This document shows, in pieces, positions 10,761 to 20,866 of a stretch of 64,000 nt of DNA (within the stretch, counting starts at the first letter, position 1; the number at the start of each line of letters is the position of its first letter). The position numbers were made by a program, and so were the translations under genes. Location: assembly GCF_902686445.1 (NCBI RefSeq), contig NC_062214.1:47377454-47441453 (forward strand), read 5' to 3'. The stretch is from Sciurus carolinensis (Eukaryota > Chordata > Mammalia > Rodentia > Sciuridae). The notes below the pieces were generated by a model. It saw only the letters and a program-made list of their open reading frames with translations. It did no database searches and was not told the DNA's origin.

Positions 10761-12139
10761 CCAAGAACTAACTACATAGTCTTCCTGCCCCTCCCCCTTC
10801 CCCTCTCCTCTCCCTTCTTGTCTGCTAACTCTATCACTCTCTTTTTGCCTCTTTCTCCTGGCAATGCAGTGTGGGGGTGGGGAGGCATGCTGATCAGTTT
10901 TTTTTTTTTTTCTTTTTTCTCCTGCTCTTTTCAAGGAAGAGTGGAGCCTCCCATTCAATCACGTTCCACCATTGCATTAAATTGTTCCTTCCTCTTGACT
11001 TTACTGTCTGAAGTGGAAGGCAAAGGCTGTCATCAGAGAAAAGCCAGCTGCTAACAGGCATGAGGGCCCACAGACTGTCCTTAGGTGGCCTGCCATGTCC
11101 CAGGGTCCAGTTCTCAGACTGAAATGTCTTCAAAAGTGGCAGGCTCCTAGCCCCAAGTTAAGGCTCACTAGTTCTCCCAAGTTACAAACTGGAAATCATT
11201 TGCCTTTAAGGTGCCTGTGAATTTTTCATGTTGATTTGACAACTTAAGTCCAAGAGCTCTAAGGATGACTTTCCAACATCTTTGTCTGTCTTTCTGGCTA
11301 ATCAGAAGACCATTTCAAGAAGTATGTATTAAACCAAGAAATCTAATCAGAGCAGCCAGTGGTGTCCCTTCTAGACATTCTGCCCTCTAGGAAGGCAATG
11401 TGGAATTCAGCCATCAGACTAAGGAAGTACTCATCTTCTAGACACTAAGATAAAAGAATATAGGGCTGAAGACTCCAAAGGGACTCCCTCAAAGTTCAAC
11501 TACTTCTAAAATGTTTTCAGTTGAGCAAATCCCCAGTGTATGTCCTAAATCTCTTTCCCCACTAAAAAATGCTAAAACTCTATGTCCAGATAAGACAATT
11601 GTCGCCATAAGATCCTGATTCAATCACACGTGACTAAGGTGAAGCTTGGCAAAGAACAAATTAATGATTGAGAAACCACTTTCGGAGGTGGCCTGAGGAC
11701 TTCCTGTTGCTCTAAGTTGTCTAACTAGAGGAAGGCAAAAGTGAGACTGGACACGGGACTCCTCACCTGACTTAACCCATTTCATTGACAAGGTTTTTGT
11801 CCCTTTCTATCACAATAGAGCACAGAGATTGACCAGAAAACTGTGCAGTGAATGTGAGTAGATAATCCACTTGTGTAGGGTCAAGCAAGTCCTCTTGCCC
11901 ATCCATCTTGCCCTTAAAAAATGACTTTCAACCTTCCTTCATTTCCTCCCTCCATAAGCCTGGTTGAAAGACATTGACTTTTTTCTCATGATTATCTTAC
12001 GAGTCAACTACCTGGTCTTACTGAGTTCACTTTTGACCTTCTTTAATCTATTCTCTCCCCACTAAACCTCTGCTTCTGAGTGATACTGCTAGTCATGTTA
12101 CTGGTCTACTCAGGAACAACTTTTGCCCTCTCCACCTGC
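10761..12139. other. Unassigned stretch with pyrimidine-rich tracts
   Basis: CT-rich at 10785-10860 and a T-run near 10900. Nothing else is assignable and there is no credible coding frame. Confidence 0.45.
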
Positions 12140-12665
12140 AAACCTTACAAACTTAGAAATTAAAAGGGGGAATTGTATATCATAAATATATAGGAAAGAT
12201 CAAGTAAAAAACAATTGAGGCACAGGAAAGGGGAGGAAATGCAGAATGAATTTGACAAAATTATTCTGTGTGGCATGTATAAAGAGACCATAGTGAATTC
12301 TGCTAAGCATATCTATAAAGCACCTATCAAAAATAAATAGATAGGGGCTGAGGTTGTAGCTCAGTGGTAGAGTGCTTGCCTAGCATGTGTGAGGCACTGG
12401 GTTAGATTCTCAGCACCATATATAAATAAATGAATAAAATAAAGGTTTATCAACATCTAAAAATATATATTAAAATAAATAAATAAATAAACGACTGAAA
12501 GGAAGGTCAACAGAGTAGAGGAAGGAGAATAGGGGGAGGTAAGTGGGGAAGGAAAAGTGGGGCTGGGGACCGAAATGTAGTAAATTAAATTCCACAATGT
12601 ATGATTTTGTCATAAAGAACCAACTATTATGAATAGCTAGAATGTACAAATAAAAGAAAAAAAAC
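12140..12665 (+). mobile_element. L1 3'UTR-like fragment, interrupted by an ID SINE
   Basis: The G-rich stretch at 12515-12570 (AGGGGGAGGTAAGTGGGG) and the terminal AACTATTATGAATAGC ... AATAAAAG resemble rodent L1 3' ends. The ID at 12344 lies within it. The left edge is uncertain. Confidence 0.45.
12344..12492 (+). mobile_element. ID SINE
   Basis: Begins GGGGCTGAGGTTGTAGCTCA (tRNA-like box A) with a box B-like GGTTAGATTCTC, followed by a long AAATA-rich tail. ID elements derive from a tRNA/BC1-type RNA and use an internal Pol III promoter. Confidence 0.9.
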
Positions 12666-13330
12666 TTAGAAACTTTTCAGTTTCTGCTGTTGTGTCTATT
12701 CTATTCATTTTTTAATTCTGCAGTTGGTGAATTTTGGTAATTTATGGTTTCCTAAGAAGCATCAAATTCATCTGGATGTTTTGGAAGAAATCTCTACAGA
12801 ACACTCTGTTTAGAAAAATCTTTATGTCTTTCCTTGTTTCTTGACTCCTTCGCAGTGTTGCATGCTCTGGCACTTCATGTTTTTCCTGAGCAGACGTGTA
12901 AGAGGTTGATTTATATATTGGTCTTTTCCTTGAAGCAGCACTTGGTTTTATTTATCTATCCTACTGCTTGCTTATATGAGTATTTCTGTTTAAATTTAAA
13001 TTAGTTAACAACTACTTCAGAGTTTATAAATTCTTCTCTCTAACTTCCTTTGCTTCATTTTGTTGTATGTTTTCTGCATTCTTGAGTAACTTTTAGTGGC
13101 TATATTTTTAAACATCTTTCTCCATTGATAAAAACGTTTAACCCTGGTTTAGCTGCATTGCTGGGCCTAGATACAGAGTTTTCATTGTCTGTAACTTCCA
13201 AAAAAGCCATGTTAGTTGTTATTTCCAGTTTGACCCAAGGACTATTTTTAAATTATTAAAATTAAATTATTAAAATAATCTCACGTGATTAGATTGGTGG
13301 AAGGAGGAAAGGATATTTTTTAAATTTCTA

Positions 13331-14130
13331 GTTGCACCACTCAGGGTTCTCCAGAGAGATAGAACCAACAGGACTGATAATAAAGGAAGCCGATGTTGTA
13401 AGTTCCCATCTGAGTCCAAAGAGCTGAGGTCCTGGAGAACCAATGGTAGAAGCCCCAGCCTGAGGACAGGAACAGACCAATACTCCAGCTTGAGCAGTCA
13501 AGCAGAGAAACAGAGAGCCAAGTCTCCCTTCCTCTGTTTGGACAGTGCTCACCCATCCTGGGGAGGGCCAAGTGCTCTACTCAGTGGGCCAACTCAAATG
13601 TTAATTTCTGCTTTGTTTTGTTGCTGTGACCAAAAGACCTGACAAGAATAGTGAGGGGAGGAAAAGCTTATATGGTGCTCACAGTTTCAGAGGTGTCAAT
13701 CCACAGATGGATGACTCTGATGTTCTGGACCCAAGGTGAGGCTGAACACCATGGTGGAAAAACGTGGAGGACGAAAACAGCTCAGGACAGGAACATCAGG
13801 AAGCAGAAAGAAACTCTGCTCAACAAGGACAGAGGCACACCTCAGTGACCTACCTCCTCTAGCCACACCCTACCTGCCTATAGTTGCCACCATGTTATCC
13901 TTTCAAGTGGATTAATGCACTGATTAGATTAAGGCTCTCATAATCCTATTGGTTCACCTCTGAACTTTTCTTGCATTGTCTCACACATGAGTTTTTGGGG
14001 GATTCCTGATACCTAAACCATGGCCCTTTCCCAAAAAGCCCTCACAGACACACCCAGGAAAATGTTTAAACACACATCTGGGCCTCTGTGACCCATTCAA
14101 GTTGACCCTTAAAATTAACTAGCACACTTT
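13331..14130 (-). mobile_element. ERVL solo LTR (MLT2-like), split
   Basis: The left part (13331-13605) opens with CAGGGTTCTCCAGAGAGATA, the antisense MLT2 3' end, and includes GGGGAGGGCCAAGTGCT. The right part (14035-14130) has CTCACAGACACACCCAGG and CAAGTTGACCCTTAAAATT, the antisense 5' end. A MaLR-like LTR sits between them. Confidence 0.75.
13606..14034 (-). mobile_element. MaLR-like solo LTR nested in MLT2
   Basis: Antisense order TTGCTGTGACCAAAAGACCT, TGCTCACAGTTTCAGAGG, CACCATGGTGG, AGTGACCTACCTCCTCTAG and ACACATGAGTTTTTGGGGG. It shares this order with 15843-16280 and 38532-38910. Confidence 0.7.
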
Positions 14131-14620
14131 CTTTCGGAGCACACTGTGATTAGAAAACACAGACTTCTACTTTTATGAAATTTACTGATATTTCCTTTGA
14201 CTCTAAAATAATCAATTTTTGCTAAAGTTACTTGAGTATTTGTAAAATCTGTGTTCTCTGATCAATAAAAATGCTAAATAGAGTTATTAAGTGGTGTGTG
14301 CTCATGCAATTCTCAAAATGCTTTGAATTTTTAAAATTCAGCAAAACATTTACTTACAACTAAAAGGGGTTGTTAAACACTGTGCTTAAATCATGTTTTT
14401 ATGGAATTCTCCCTACATTTCTATTGCTCATTGTTGCCAATGCTCCTCCAGTATTTCTTTATACATGAGTATATTCATACACATTTCTAAGCATTGCATT
14501 TTCTCAGCGAGTTTTACCTTTGACTTTAAATGACTCCTTATGAAATATCAATATTGGTGCTGCTACTTTGTTTTCTGTGGTGTTTTCTTTGTACATCCTT
14601 TTACTTCCTTGTTCAATTTC

Positions 14621-15047
14621 TGTATGTCAATTTTCTGTCATTATAATGCAATACCTGAAACTAGTGCTTTATGAAGAAAAGAGGTCTATTTAGCTCACAA
14701 TTTTAGAGGCTAAAAGTCCAAACTTCATGGTACCATCTCCGTGTCACATCATGCCAGATGACATCAATGAGAGAACATGTGCAAGAGAGGGAGTGATCAC
14801 ATGCCAAGAGAGGAAGTCACAGAGTGATTCAGGGGTCCTGTTTACTCTATCATAGCCACTCTCTCTTGAGAGTCAACCAGAGTACCAGGAGAACTCCCTT
14901 AATTCCTTCCAAAGATAATACCTTGAATGACCTTCCTCTAAGTTCTACCTCTTAAAGATCCCACCAACTCCCAACAGCACCACATTGGTACCAAGTTTCC
15001 AATAAATGGACCCTTGGGTAACACCACATTCAATCTAAACCATAGCA
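14621..15047 (-). mobile_element. ERVL-MaLR solo LTR
   Basis: Antisense MaLR order: TTCTGTCATTATAATGCAAT, GGTCTATTTAGCTCACAAT, a CACATGCCA segment, CCCACCAACTCCCAACAGC, and an end at ACCATAGCA. Confidence 0.7.
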
Positions 15048-15085
15048 ATTTAAAATCTTTATTTCATTTAAAAAATTTAATGGTA

Positions 15086-15250
15086 ACACCAGGCACAGTG
15101 GCACACACCTGAAATTCCAGCAACTCGGAGTCTGAGGCAGGAGGATAGCAAGTTTGAGGCCAGCAACAGCAACTTAGTGAGACCCTGTCTCACGATTTAG
15201 AAAGTGTTTGGGAAGTAGCTTAGTAGTAAGTGCCCAATCCCCACATATGA
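15086..15250 (+). mobile_element. B1-dID SINE
   Basis: CCAGGCACAGTGGCACACAC opens a B1 half, with GAGGCAGGAGGATAGC and GAGACCCTGTCTCA. A shortened ID half follows (GGGAAGTAGCTTAGTAGTA). Confidence 0.85.
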
Positions 15251-15842
15251 TATATGACGATTAATAGTCAAGTCTCTGAAGTTCAACTTCCCAATTCCCT
15301 GGTTATGCTGGCATTACTGTGACCAGTTACTCATTGAACTAAATTCCTCACTCCTAGTTGAAATAGTGTATGTTAAAGTGTTTGAAAAAATGCTTCCTGT
15401 GTAGTAACAATCCAATAAAGTTTTACCTGTGACTTTTTCTATTACTATCATTATATTTTATAGTATAAATAATGAAGTATTTTTCTCATAAGTAGTGAAA
15501 CAATTTGCTTTGATTCTAAAATATAATTTGAGCATCTATACAGTTTAATAGGGTGATTAAAAATACACACAAATTTATTTCCACCGTGAATATTTAAACT
15601 TCAATTTCCTCTTACATTTTACACTCATTCTGGATTTTGCTATTTTGTTTTTTCCCTTTCCTGATTTTTGGATTCCCTTTTTCATTTCACTCTTTTAATT
15701 TCATTAATTCATTTTATCAGCGCATTTGTAGGGGAAAGTTCTCATTGTGTCATTTCTTTTTATGTTCAACAAGCAACAGATATCCATCTGTTAAATCTTC
15801 ATGTCCCTCAGTGAGCTAGATGAGAGAGAACTGTAAAGTAGG

Positions 15843-16280
15843 TGTTTTAGTTCACTTTTTCATCCCTAGGACCAAAAGACCTGACAAAAGTCACTTAGAG
15901 AGGAAAGGTTTATTCTGGCTCACAGTTTTAAAGGTTCATTCCATGGTCAGTTGACTCCATAGCTCTGCCTCCAAGGCAAGACAGAACAACGTTATGGCAG
16001 AAGGATGTGGAGGAGGAAAGCTACTCATTTTGTAATGGCCAGGAAGCAGAGAAAGAGTTCTGCTCACTAGAGACGAAATATAAACCCCAAAGTCCACATC
16101 CGCAGTGACCTACTTCCTCCAACCACACTGTACCTGCCTATAGTTCTACCAAGTTAACCCATATTGGTGGATTAATCTATGGATTAGGTTATGCCTCTTG
16201 TGATCTAATCATTTCACCTCTGAACATTCTTGAATTGTCACACATAAGCTTTTGGGTGACACCTCAGATCTAAATCACAA
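15843..16280 (-). mobile_element. MaLR-like solo LTR
   Basis: TGTTTTAGTTCACTTTTTCA, GGTTTATTCTGGCTCACAG, AGTGACCTACTTCCTCCAA and GACACCTCAGATCTAAATC, in the same order as 13606-14034. Confidence 0.75.
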
Positions 16281-16649
16281 AAGCAGGTATAAAATATGAC
16301 TTTTGCTTTAGGCCACTTAAAATATAATTGAGAGATTATAGAAAAATAATGCAGCCAGTAATAAGACATGGACTGGGATTCTGCTAAGTGCTCGGAATTG
16401 GAAGAAAGATGAAGCAGCAGCAACTCTGTGACCCTGGAGGCTGTGTGCATTTTGAGAGTGCTTTATTGAATGACCATGATATTTGTCTGCATTGTGGAGA
16501 GTTTGTTTTCAGTGTGGGCTCTAATTCAAGAAGGAATGTCCTCCACCAAAAGAAAGGGGAAGCTCAACCTGCACCCGGGGCCCTCCATCCTGCCATCCCA
16601 ATCCCTTGTCTTAAAGGAAGGGTCTTCGGTCTCTCATTGTGGAGCGCTA
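16281..16649. other. Unassigned stretch
   Basis: No recognised repeat. A 102-residue open frame (16388-16696) runs into the flanking L1M and has no domain I recognise. Confidence 0.4.
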
Positions 16650-17363
16650 TCTTAGCAGTTGACTTTTCATATATAATCTTTATTATGATAAGGTAGTTTT
16701 CTTCTATTCCTAGTTTGTTGAGTGATTTTTTTTAAAGTAATGAAGATGTTGAACTTAAATGCTTTTTCTGCATCAACTGAGATGATTTTCTAGGGTTTTG
16801 TTCCTTCATTGTGCTAATACAGTATATTACATTGTTTGAATTTCATATGTTGAACCATTGTTGAAAATAGGAATAAATCCCACTTGGTCATGGGATACAA
16901 TCCTTTTAACGTGTTTTTGGATTGGGTTCACTAGTATTTTGCTTAGGATTTTTGCATCAATATTCATGAAGGATATTTTTCTGTACTTTTCTTTTCTACT
17001 GTCTCCATCTGGCTTTGATGTCAGAGTGTTGTCCTCAAGAAATTAGTTTGGAAGTTTTCACTTCTTTTTAATTGTTTGGAAGGAGTATTGGTTTCAACTC
17101 TTCTTTAAATATTTGAGATTTGGGGAGAACTCACCAGAGAAGCCATCTGGTTGTGTTATGTACTTTTTTTTCCTGGGAGACTGTGATTACTGATTCAGTC
17201 CCCTTAATATTGATGTCTGTTCAGATTTTCTTCTTCTTCGTAATCCAGTCATGGAAGCCTGCATTGCTACATTTTTAAAAAATTCCTGTAAAATAAATTG
17301 TAATGTCTCATATTTCATTTTTAATTTTAGCTAGTTGATTCTTCTTTTTTTTTTCCTTAATCA

Positions 17364-17376
17364 ATATAGCCAAAGG
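17364..17376. repeat. Target-site duplication of the young L1 (left copy)
   Basis: ATATAGCCAAAGG; the identical 13-mer at 23611-23623 follows the second poly(A). The duplicated bases belong to the L1M target. Confidence 0.92.
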
Positions 17377-18458
17377 AGCGATCCAAGATGGCAGCCTAGA
17401 GGGAGACTGCACCCCCAGTCGCTCCAGAACCCAGGAGTTAAGAAGGGGAGTTATTGAGAGACTCGGACTGAAATAGAGCCACAGGTGAGTCTGCCCACTG
17501 GGTAAAGCTAGGCCCAGGTGGCAGGCCCAGATAGAGGTGGCTTATCGGAGCCGGGCAGGGCAGCTAGAGTCATCCACAGGCAGCCCTGCGCACTCCGGCG
17601 GTGGGCCCCGCCCACACAGCCAGCTTCTCCAGGTTCTCGGAATGGAACTGGCCCGCTAGTGAGAGCCTTTCTGACCAGAACAAGCTCCGAGTCCCAGAGC
17701 CACTACAGCGCAACGTACTCCGGCACACAAGCAGCTTCAGGGACCAGGATAGGGCAGCCAGAGACCTCCCCAAGTAGCCTGGACCCCTGCGGTGGGAGGT
17801 GCCTTTCAAGTCTAGCTTCTCAGACCAGACCGCCCAGTGAGAGGTTTTCTACATAGAACCAGCCACAAGTCCCCGAACCAATAGAGAGCTTCGATCCGCA
17901 AGCAGCCTCTGGGATCAGGGCAGGGCAGCCAGAGAACTCTTCGGGCAGCTCTGCCCACTCCGGTCGCAGGCTCTCTTCACAGGGCGATCCAAGATGGTGG
18001 CCTAGAGGGTGACTGCACCCCCAGTCGCTCCAGAACCCAGGAGTTAAGAAGGGGAGGCATTGAGAGACTCAGACTGAAATAGAGCCACAGGTGAGTCTGC
18101 CCACTGGGTAAAGCTCGGCCCGGGTGGCAGGCCAAGATAGAGGTGGCTTATCGGAGCCAGGCAGGGCAGCTAGAGTCTTCCCAAGGTAGCCTTCCACACT
18201 CCGGCAGTGGGCTCCTCCCACACGGCCAGCTGCACGGTGCAGGCCCACAGTGAGAGCATTCCGCACAGAACCAGTTCCAAACCGTGGAACCAGTAGGGGG
18301 CTAGGGGCAGTTTTCTTCGGATGCGCTGCTTTATCAGATTCCTCCAACACATCAGGCTACTGAAGGCTGGGAGGTGATACACTGGAAATCTACCGGGACA
18401 CTATAAGCCAATAGCGGAAAACTGCAATATCTCAGGGTCCCACTGACAGCTGACCAAT
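17377..18458 (+). promoter_or_regulatory. L1 5'UTR with two tandem monomers
   Basis: The block starting GCGATCCAAGATGG at 17378 restarts at 17984, a 606-bp period. The first ~190 bp of each copy are almost identical. The region is GC-rich, in contrast to its AT-rich surroundings. In mouse L1, tandem 5'UTR monomers carry promoter activity; that role here is inferred. The second copy passes into a unique stretch (about 18310-18458) that leads into ORF1. Confidence 0.85.
17384..17392 (-). promoter_or_regulatory. YY1-like site at L1 5' end
   Basis: CAAGATGGC lies at +8 to +16 of the element and recurs as CAAGATGGT at 17990-17998 in the second monomer. A YY1 site at the same place in human L1 helps set the transcription start. 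Confidence 0.6.
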
Positions 18459-19505
18459 ATGAGAAAACAAGGGAAGAAAATGTCCCAAGCAAACCTAGAT
18501 ACTACATCAATAAAACCCAATGACAGCACAGCAGAAGAAATGTCAGAAAGGGAGTTCAGAATGTACGTAATTAAAACGATCAGGGAAGCTAATGAGGAGA
18601 TGAAAGAGCAAATGCAGGCATTGAAGGAGGAGATGAAAGAGCAAATGCAGGCATTAAATGATCGCACCAATCAACAGTTAAAAGAGCAAATACGGGAAGC
18701 AAGAGATCATTTCAATAAAGAGTTAGAGATACTGAAAAAAAAACAAACTGAAATACTTGAAATGAAGGAAACAATAAACCAAGTTAAAAACTCCATAGAA
18801 AGCATAACCAATAGGATAGAACACCTGGAAGACAGAACCTCAGACATTGAAGACAAATTATTTAACCTTGAAAGCAAAGTTGGCCAAACAGAAAAGATGG
18901 TAAGAAATCATGAACAGAACCTACAAGAATTATGGGATATCATGAAAAGGTCAAATTTAAGAATTATTGGGATTGAGGAAGGCTTAGAGAAACAAACCAA
19001 AGGAATGAACAATCTATTCAATGAAATAATAACAGAAAATTTCCCAAATCTGAAGAATGAAATGGAAAATCAAGTTCAAGAGGCTTATAGAACTCCAAAC
19101 ATACAAAATTACAACAGACCCACACCAAGGCACATTATTATGAAAATACCGAACATACAAAATAAAGACAGAATTTTAAAGGCCGCGAGAGAAAAGAATC
19201 AAATTACATTCAGAGGGAAACCAATAAGAATATCAGCAGATTTTTCAATCCAGACCCTAAAAGCTAGAAGGGCCTGGAACAACATATACCAAGCCCTGAA
19301 AGAAAATGGATGCCAACCAAGAATCTTATACCCAGCAAAACTTACCTTCAAATTTGACGATGAAATAAGATCCTTCCATGATAAACAAAAGCTAAAGGAA
19401 TTTACAAAAAGAAAGCCAGCATTACAGAACATTCTCAGCAAAATATTCCATGAGGAAGAGATGAAAAACAACGATGCAAATCAGCAACAGGAGGCGCTAG
19501 CCTAA
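18459..19505 (+). CDS. L1 ORF1 protein (ORF1p), intact
   Basis: The predicted 348-residue protein is the L1 RNA-binding chaperone. In this family ORF1p trimerises through a coiled coil, coats L1 RNA in the cytoplasm and is needed for target-primed reverse transcription. Residues 1-40 are a short polar N-terminus. Residues about 41-155 are Glu/Lys/Gln-rich and heptad-like, the coiled coil. Residues about 163-258 fit the RRM-like domain (NLRIIGIEEG at 166-175). Residues about 262-330 fit the basic C-terminal domain, with the family-typical RILYPAKLTF at 288-297. Residues 46-56 and 57-67 are an 11-residue tandem duplication. The ATG at 18459 is chosen because it opens the frame directly after the 5'UTR; a second ATG lies at residue 8. 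ORF2 begins 31 bp downstream. No stop or frameshift is present. I am confident of the identity; whether it is expressed is unknown. Confidence 0.95.
   Translation: MRKQGKKMSQANLDTTSIKPNDSTAEEMSEREFRMYVIKTIREANEEMKEQMQALKEEMKEQMQALNDRTNQQLKEQIREARDHFNKELEILKKKQTEILEMKETINQVKNSIESITNRIEHLEDRTSDIEDKLFNLESKVGQTEKMVRNHEQNLQELWDIMKRSNLRIIGIEEGLEKQTKGMNNLFNEIITENFPNLKNEMENQVQEAYRTPNIQNYNRPTPRHIIMKIPNIQNKDRILKAAREKNQITFRGKPIRISADFSIQTLKARRAWNNIYQALKENGCQPRILYPAKLTFKFDDEIRSFHDKQKLKEFTKRKPALQNILSKIFHEEEMKNNDANQQQEALA
18594..18659 (+). repeat. 33-bp in-frame tandem duplication in ORF1
   Basis: Two 33-bp units (18594-18626 and 18627-18659) encode EEMKEQMQALK and EEMKEQMQALN. They differ only at the last few bases. 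Confidence 0.95.
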
Positions 19506-19536
19506 AGGAATAGCCAAATAAAGGAGAAACCAAATC

Positions 19537-20370
19537 ATGCCAAAAACAAATATGAGTCAATTGACTGGGAATACAAATCATATCACAATAATAACCCTGA
19601 ATGTCAATGGCCTGAATTCATCAATCAAAAGACACAGACTGGCAGATTGGATTAAAAAGAAAAATCCAACAATATGCTGCTTGCAAGAGACTCACCTCAT
19701 AGAAAGAGACACCCATAGACTAAAGGTGAAAGGATGGGGAAAAACATACCATGCACACGGACACAGCAAAAAAGCTGGAGTATCCATCCTCATTTCAGAT
19801 AATGTGGACTTCAAGTCAAAACTAGTCAGAAGAGATAAAGAAGGACATTACATGCTGCTTAAGGGAAGCATAAATCAGCAAGACTTAACAATCATAAATA
19901 TCTATGCCCCGAACATTGGCTCATCCACGTACATCAAACAAATCCTTCTCAATTCCAGAAATCAAATAGACCACAACACAATAATACTAGGCGATTTTAA
20001 CACACCTCTCTCACCACTGGATAGATCGATCAAACAAAAACTGAATAAAGAAACTATAGATCTCAACAACACAATCAACAATTTAGACTTAACGGACATA
20101 TATAGAATATACCATCCAACAAAGAACGAATACACTTTCTTCTCAGCAGCACATGGATCCTTCTCTAAAATAGACCATATTTTATGCCACAAAGCTACTG
20201 TTAGCAAATACAAGAAGATAGAGATACTACCTTGTACTCTATCAGATCATAATGGATTGAAATTAGAAATAAATGACAGAATAAAAAGCAGAAACTTCTC
20301 CAATACCTGGAGACTAAATAATACACTATTATATGATGAATGGATAACAGAAGACATCAGGGGGAAATAA
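19537..20370 (+). pseudogene. L1 ORF2 endonuclease segment (frame-broken ORF2)
   Basis: This open 277-residue segment is the APE-type endonuclease at the N-terminus of L1 ORF2, which nicks target DNA at TTTT/AA-like sites. All expected catalytic and binding positions are present: N22, E51 (in QETH), Y123, D153 and N155 (in GDFN), D213, and D237-H238 (in SDHNG), each eight residues later than in human ORF2 numbering. The segment ends at a TAA at 20368-20370, just after a GGGGG run. The homologous reading continues in another frame from about 20364, which fits a one-base deletion in that run. Because the nuclease domain is complete, a truncated endonuclease could in principle be made, but a functional ORF2p could not. 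Confidence 0.92.
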
Positions 20371-20866
20371 AAAAATTCTTAGAAGTAAACGAGAACAAAG
20401 ACACATCATATCAAAATCTCTGGGACACTATGAAAGCAGTACTTAGAGGAAGATTTATTTCATGGGTGCATTCAAAAAAAGAAGTAGAAATCAACAAATA
20501 AACGACTTAACACTACAGCTCAAAGCGCTAGAAAAAGAAGAGCAGACCAATACCAAAAGTAGTAGAAGACAGGAAATAGTTAAAATCAGAGCTGAAATCA
20601 ACGAAATTGAAACAAAAGAAACAATTGGAAAAATTAACAAAATAAATAGTTGGTTCTTTGAAAAAATAAACAAAATTGATAAACCCTTAGCCACACTAAC
20701 AAAGAGAAAGAGGGAGAAAACTCAAATTACTAAAATTCGGAATGAACAAGGAAACATCACAACAGACACGAGTGAAATACAAAACATAATTAGAAGCTAT
20801 TTCGAAAATCTATACTCCAACAAAACAGAAAACCTCGAAGACATCAACAAATTTCTAGACATATGA
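20364..20866 (+). pseudogene. L1 ORF2 linker/cryptic segment, two frames
   Basis: This joins the endonuclease to the reverse transcriptase. Homologous sequence runs in one frame from 20364 until about 20460 (that frame stops at 20499-20501), then in a second frame from about 20462 to the TGA at 20864-20866. The changes fit a one-base loss near 20463 and a two-base loss near 20861. The second block (134 residues from an internal ATG) is Lys/Glu-rich and resembles the linker of L1 ORF2. Confidence 0.85.

Larger units (their letters stand above)
12666..15842 (-). mobile_element. Ancient L1M ORF2 in antisense, with nested insertions
   Basis: Segments 12666-13330, 14131-14620 and probably parts of 15048-15842 read as decayed antisense L1M ORF2, for example GGTAATTTATGGTTTCCTA, CTTGAAGCAGCACTTGG and GTACATCCTTTTACTTCC. 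They collapse into one element when the MLT2, MaLR and B1-dID insertions are removed. The 15251-15842 part is the least certain. Confidence 0.6.

Noticed and set aside
17518..17856. Forward frame of 112 residues in the L1 5'UTR
   Set aside because: GC-rich DNA gives long chance frames. I know of no such protein for rodent L1, and the second monomer does not preserve it.
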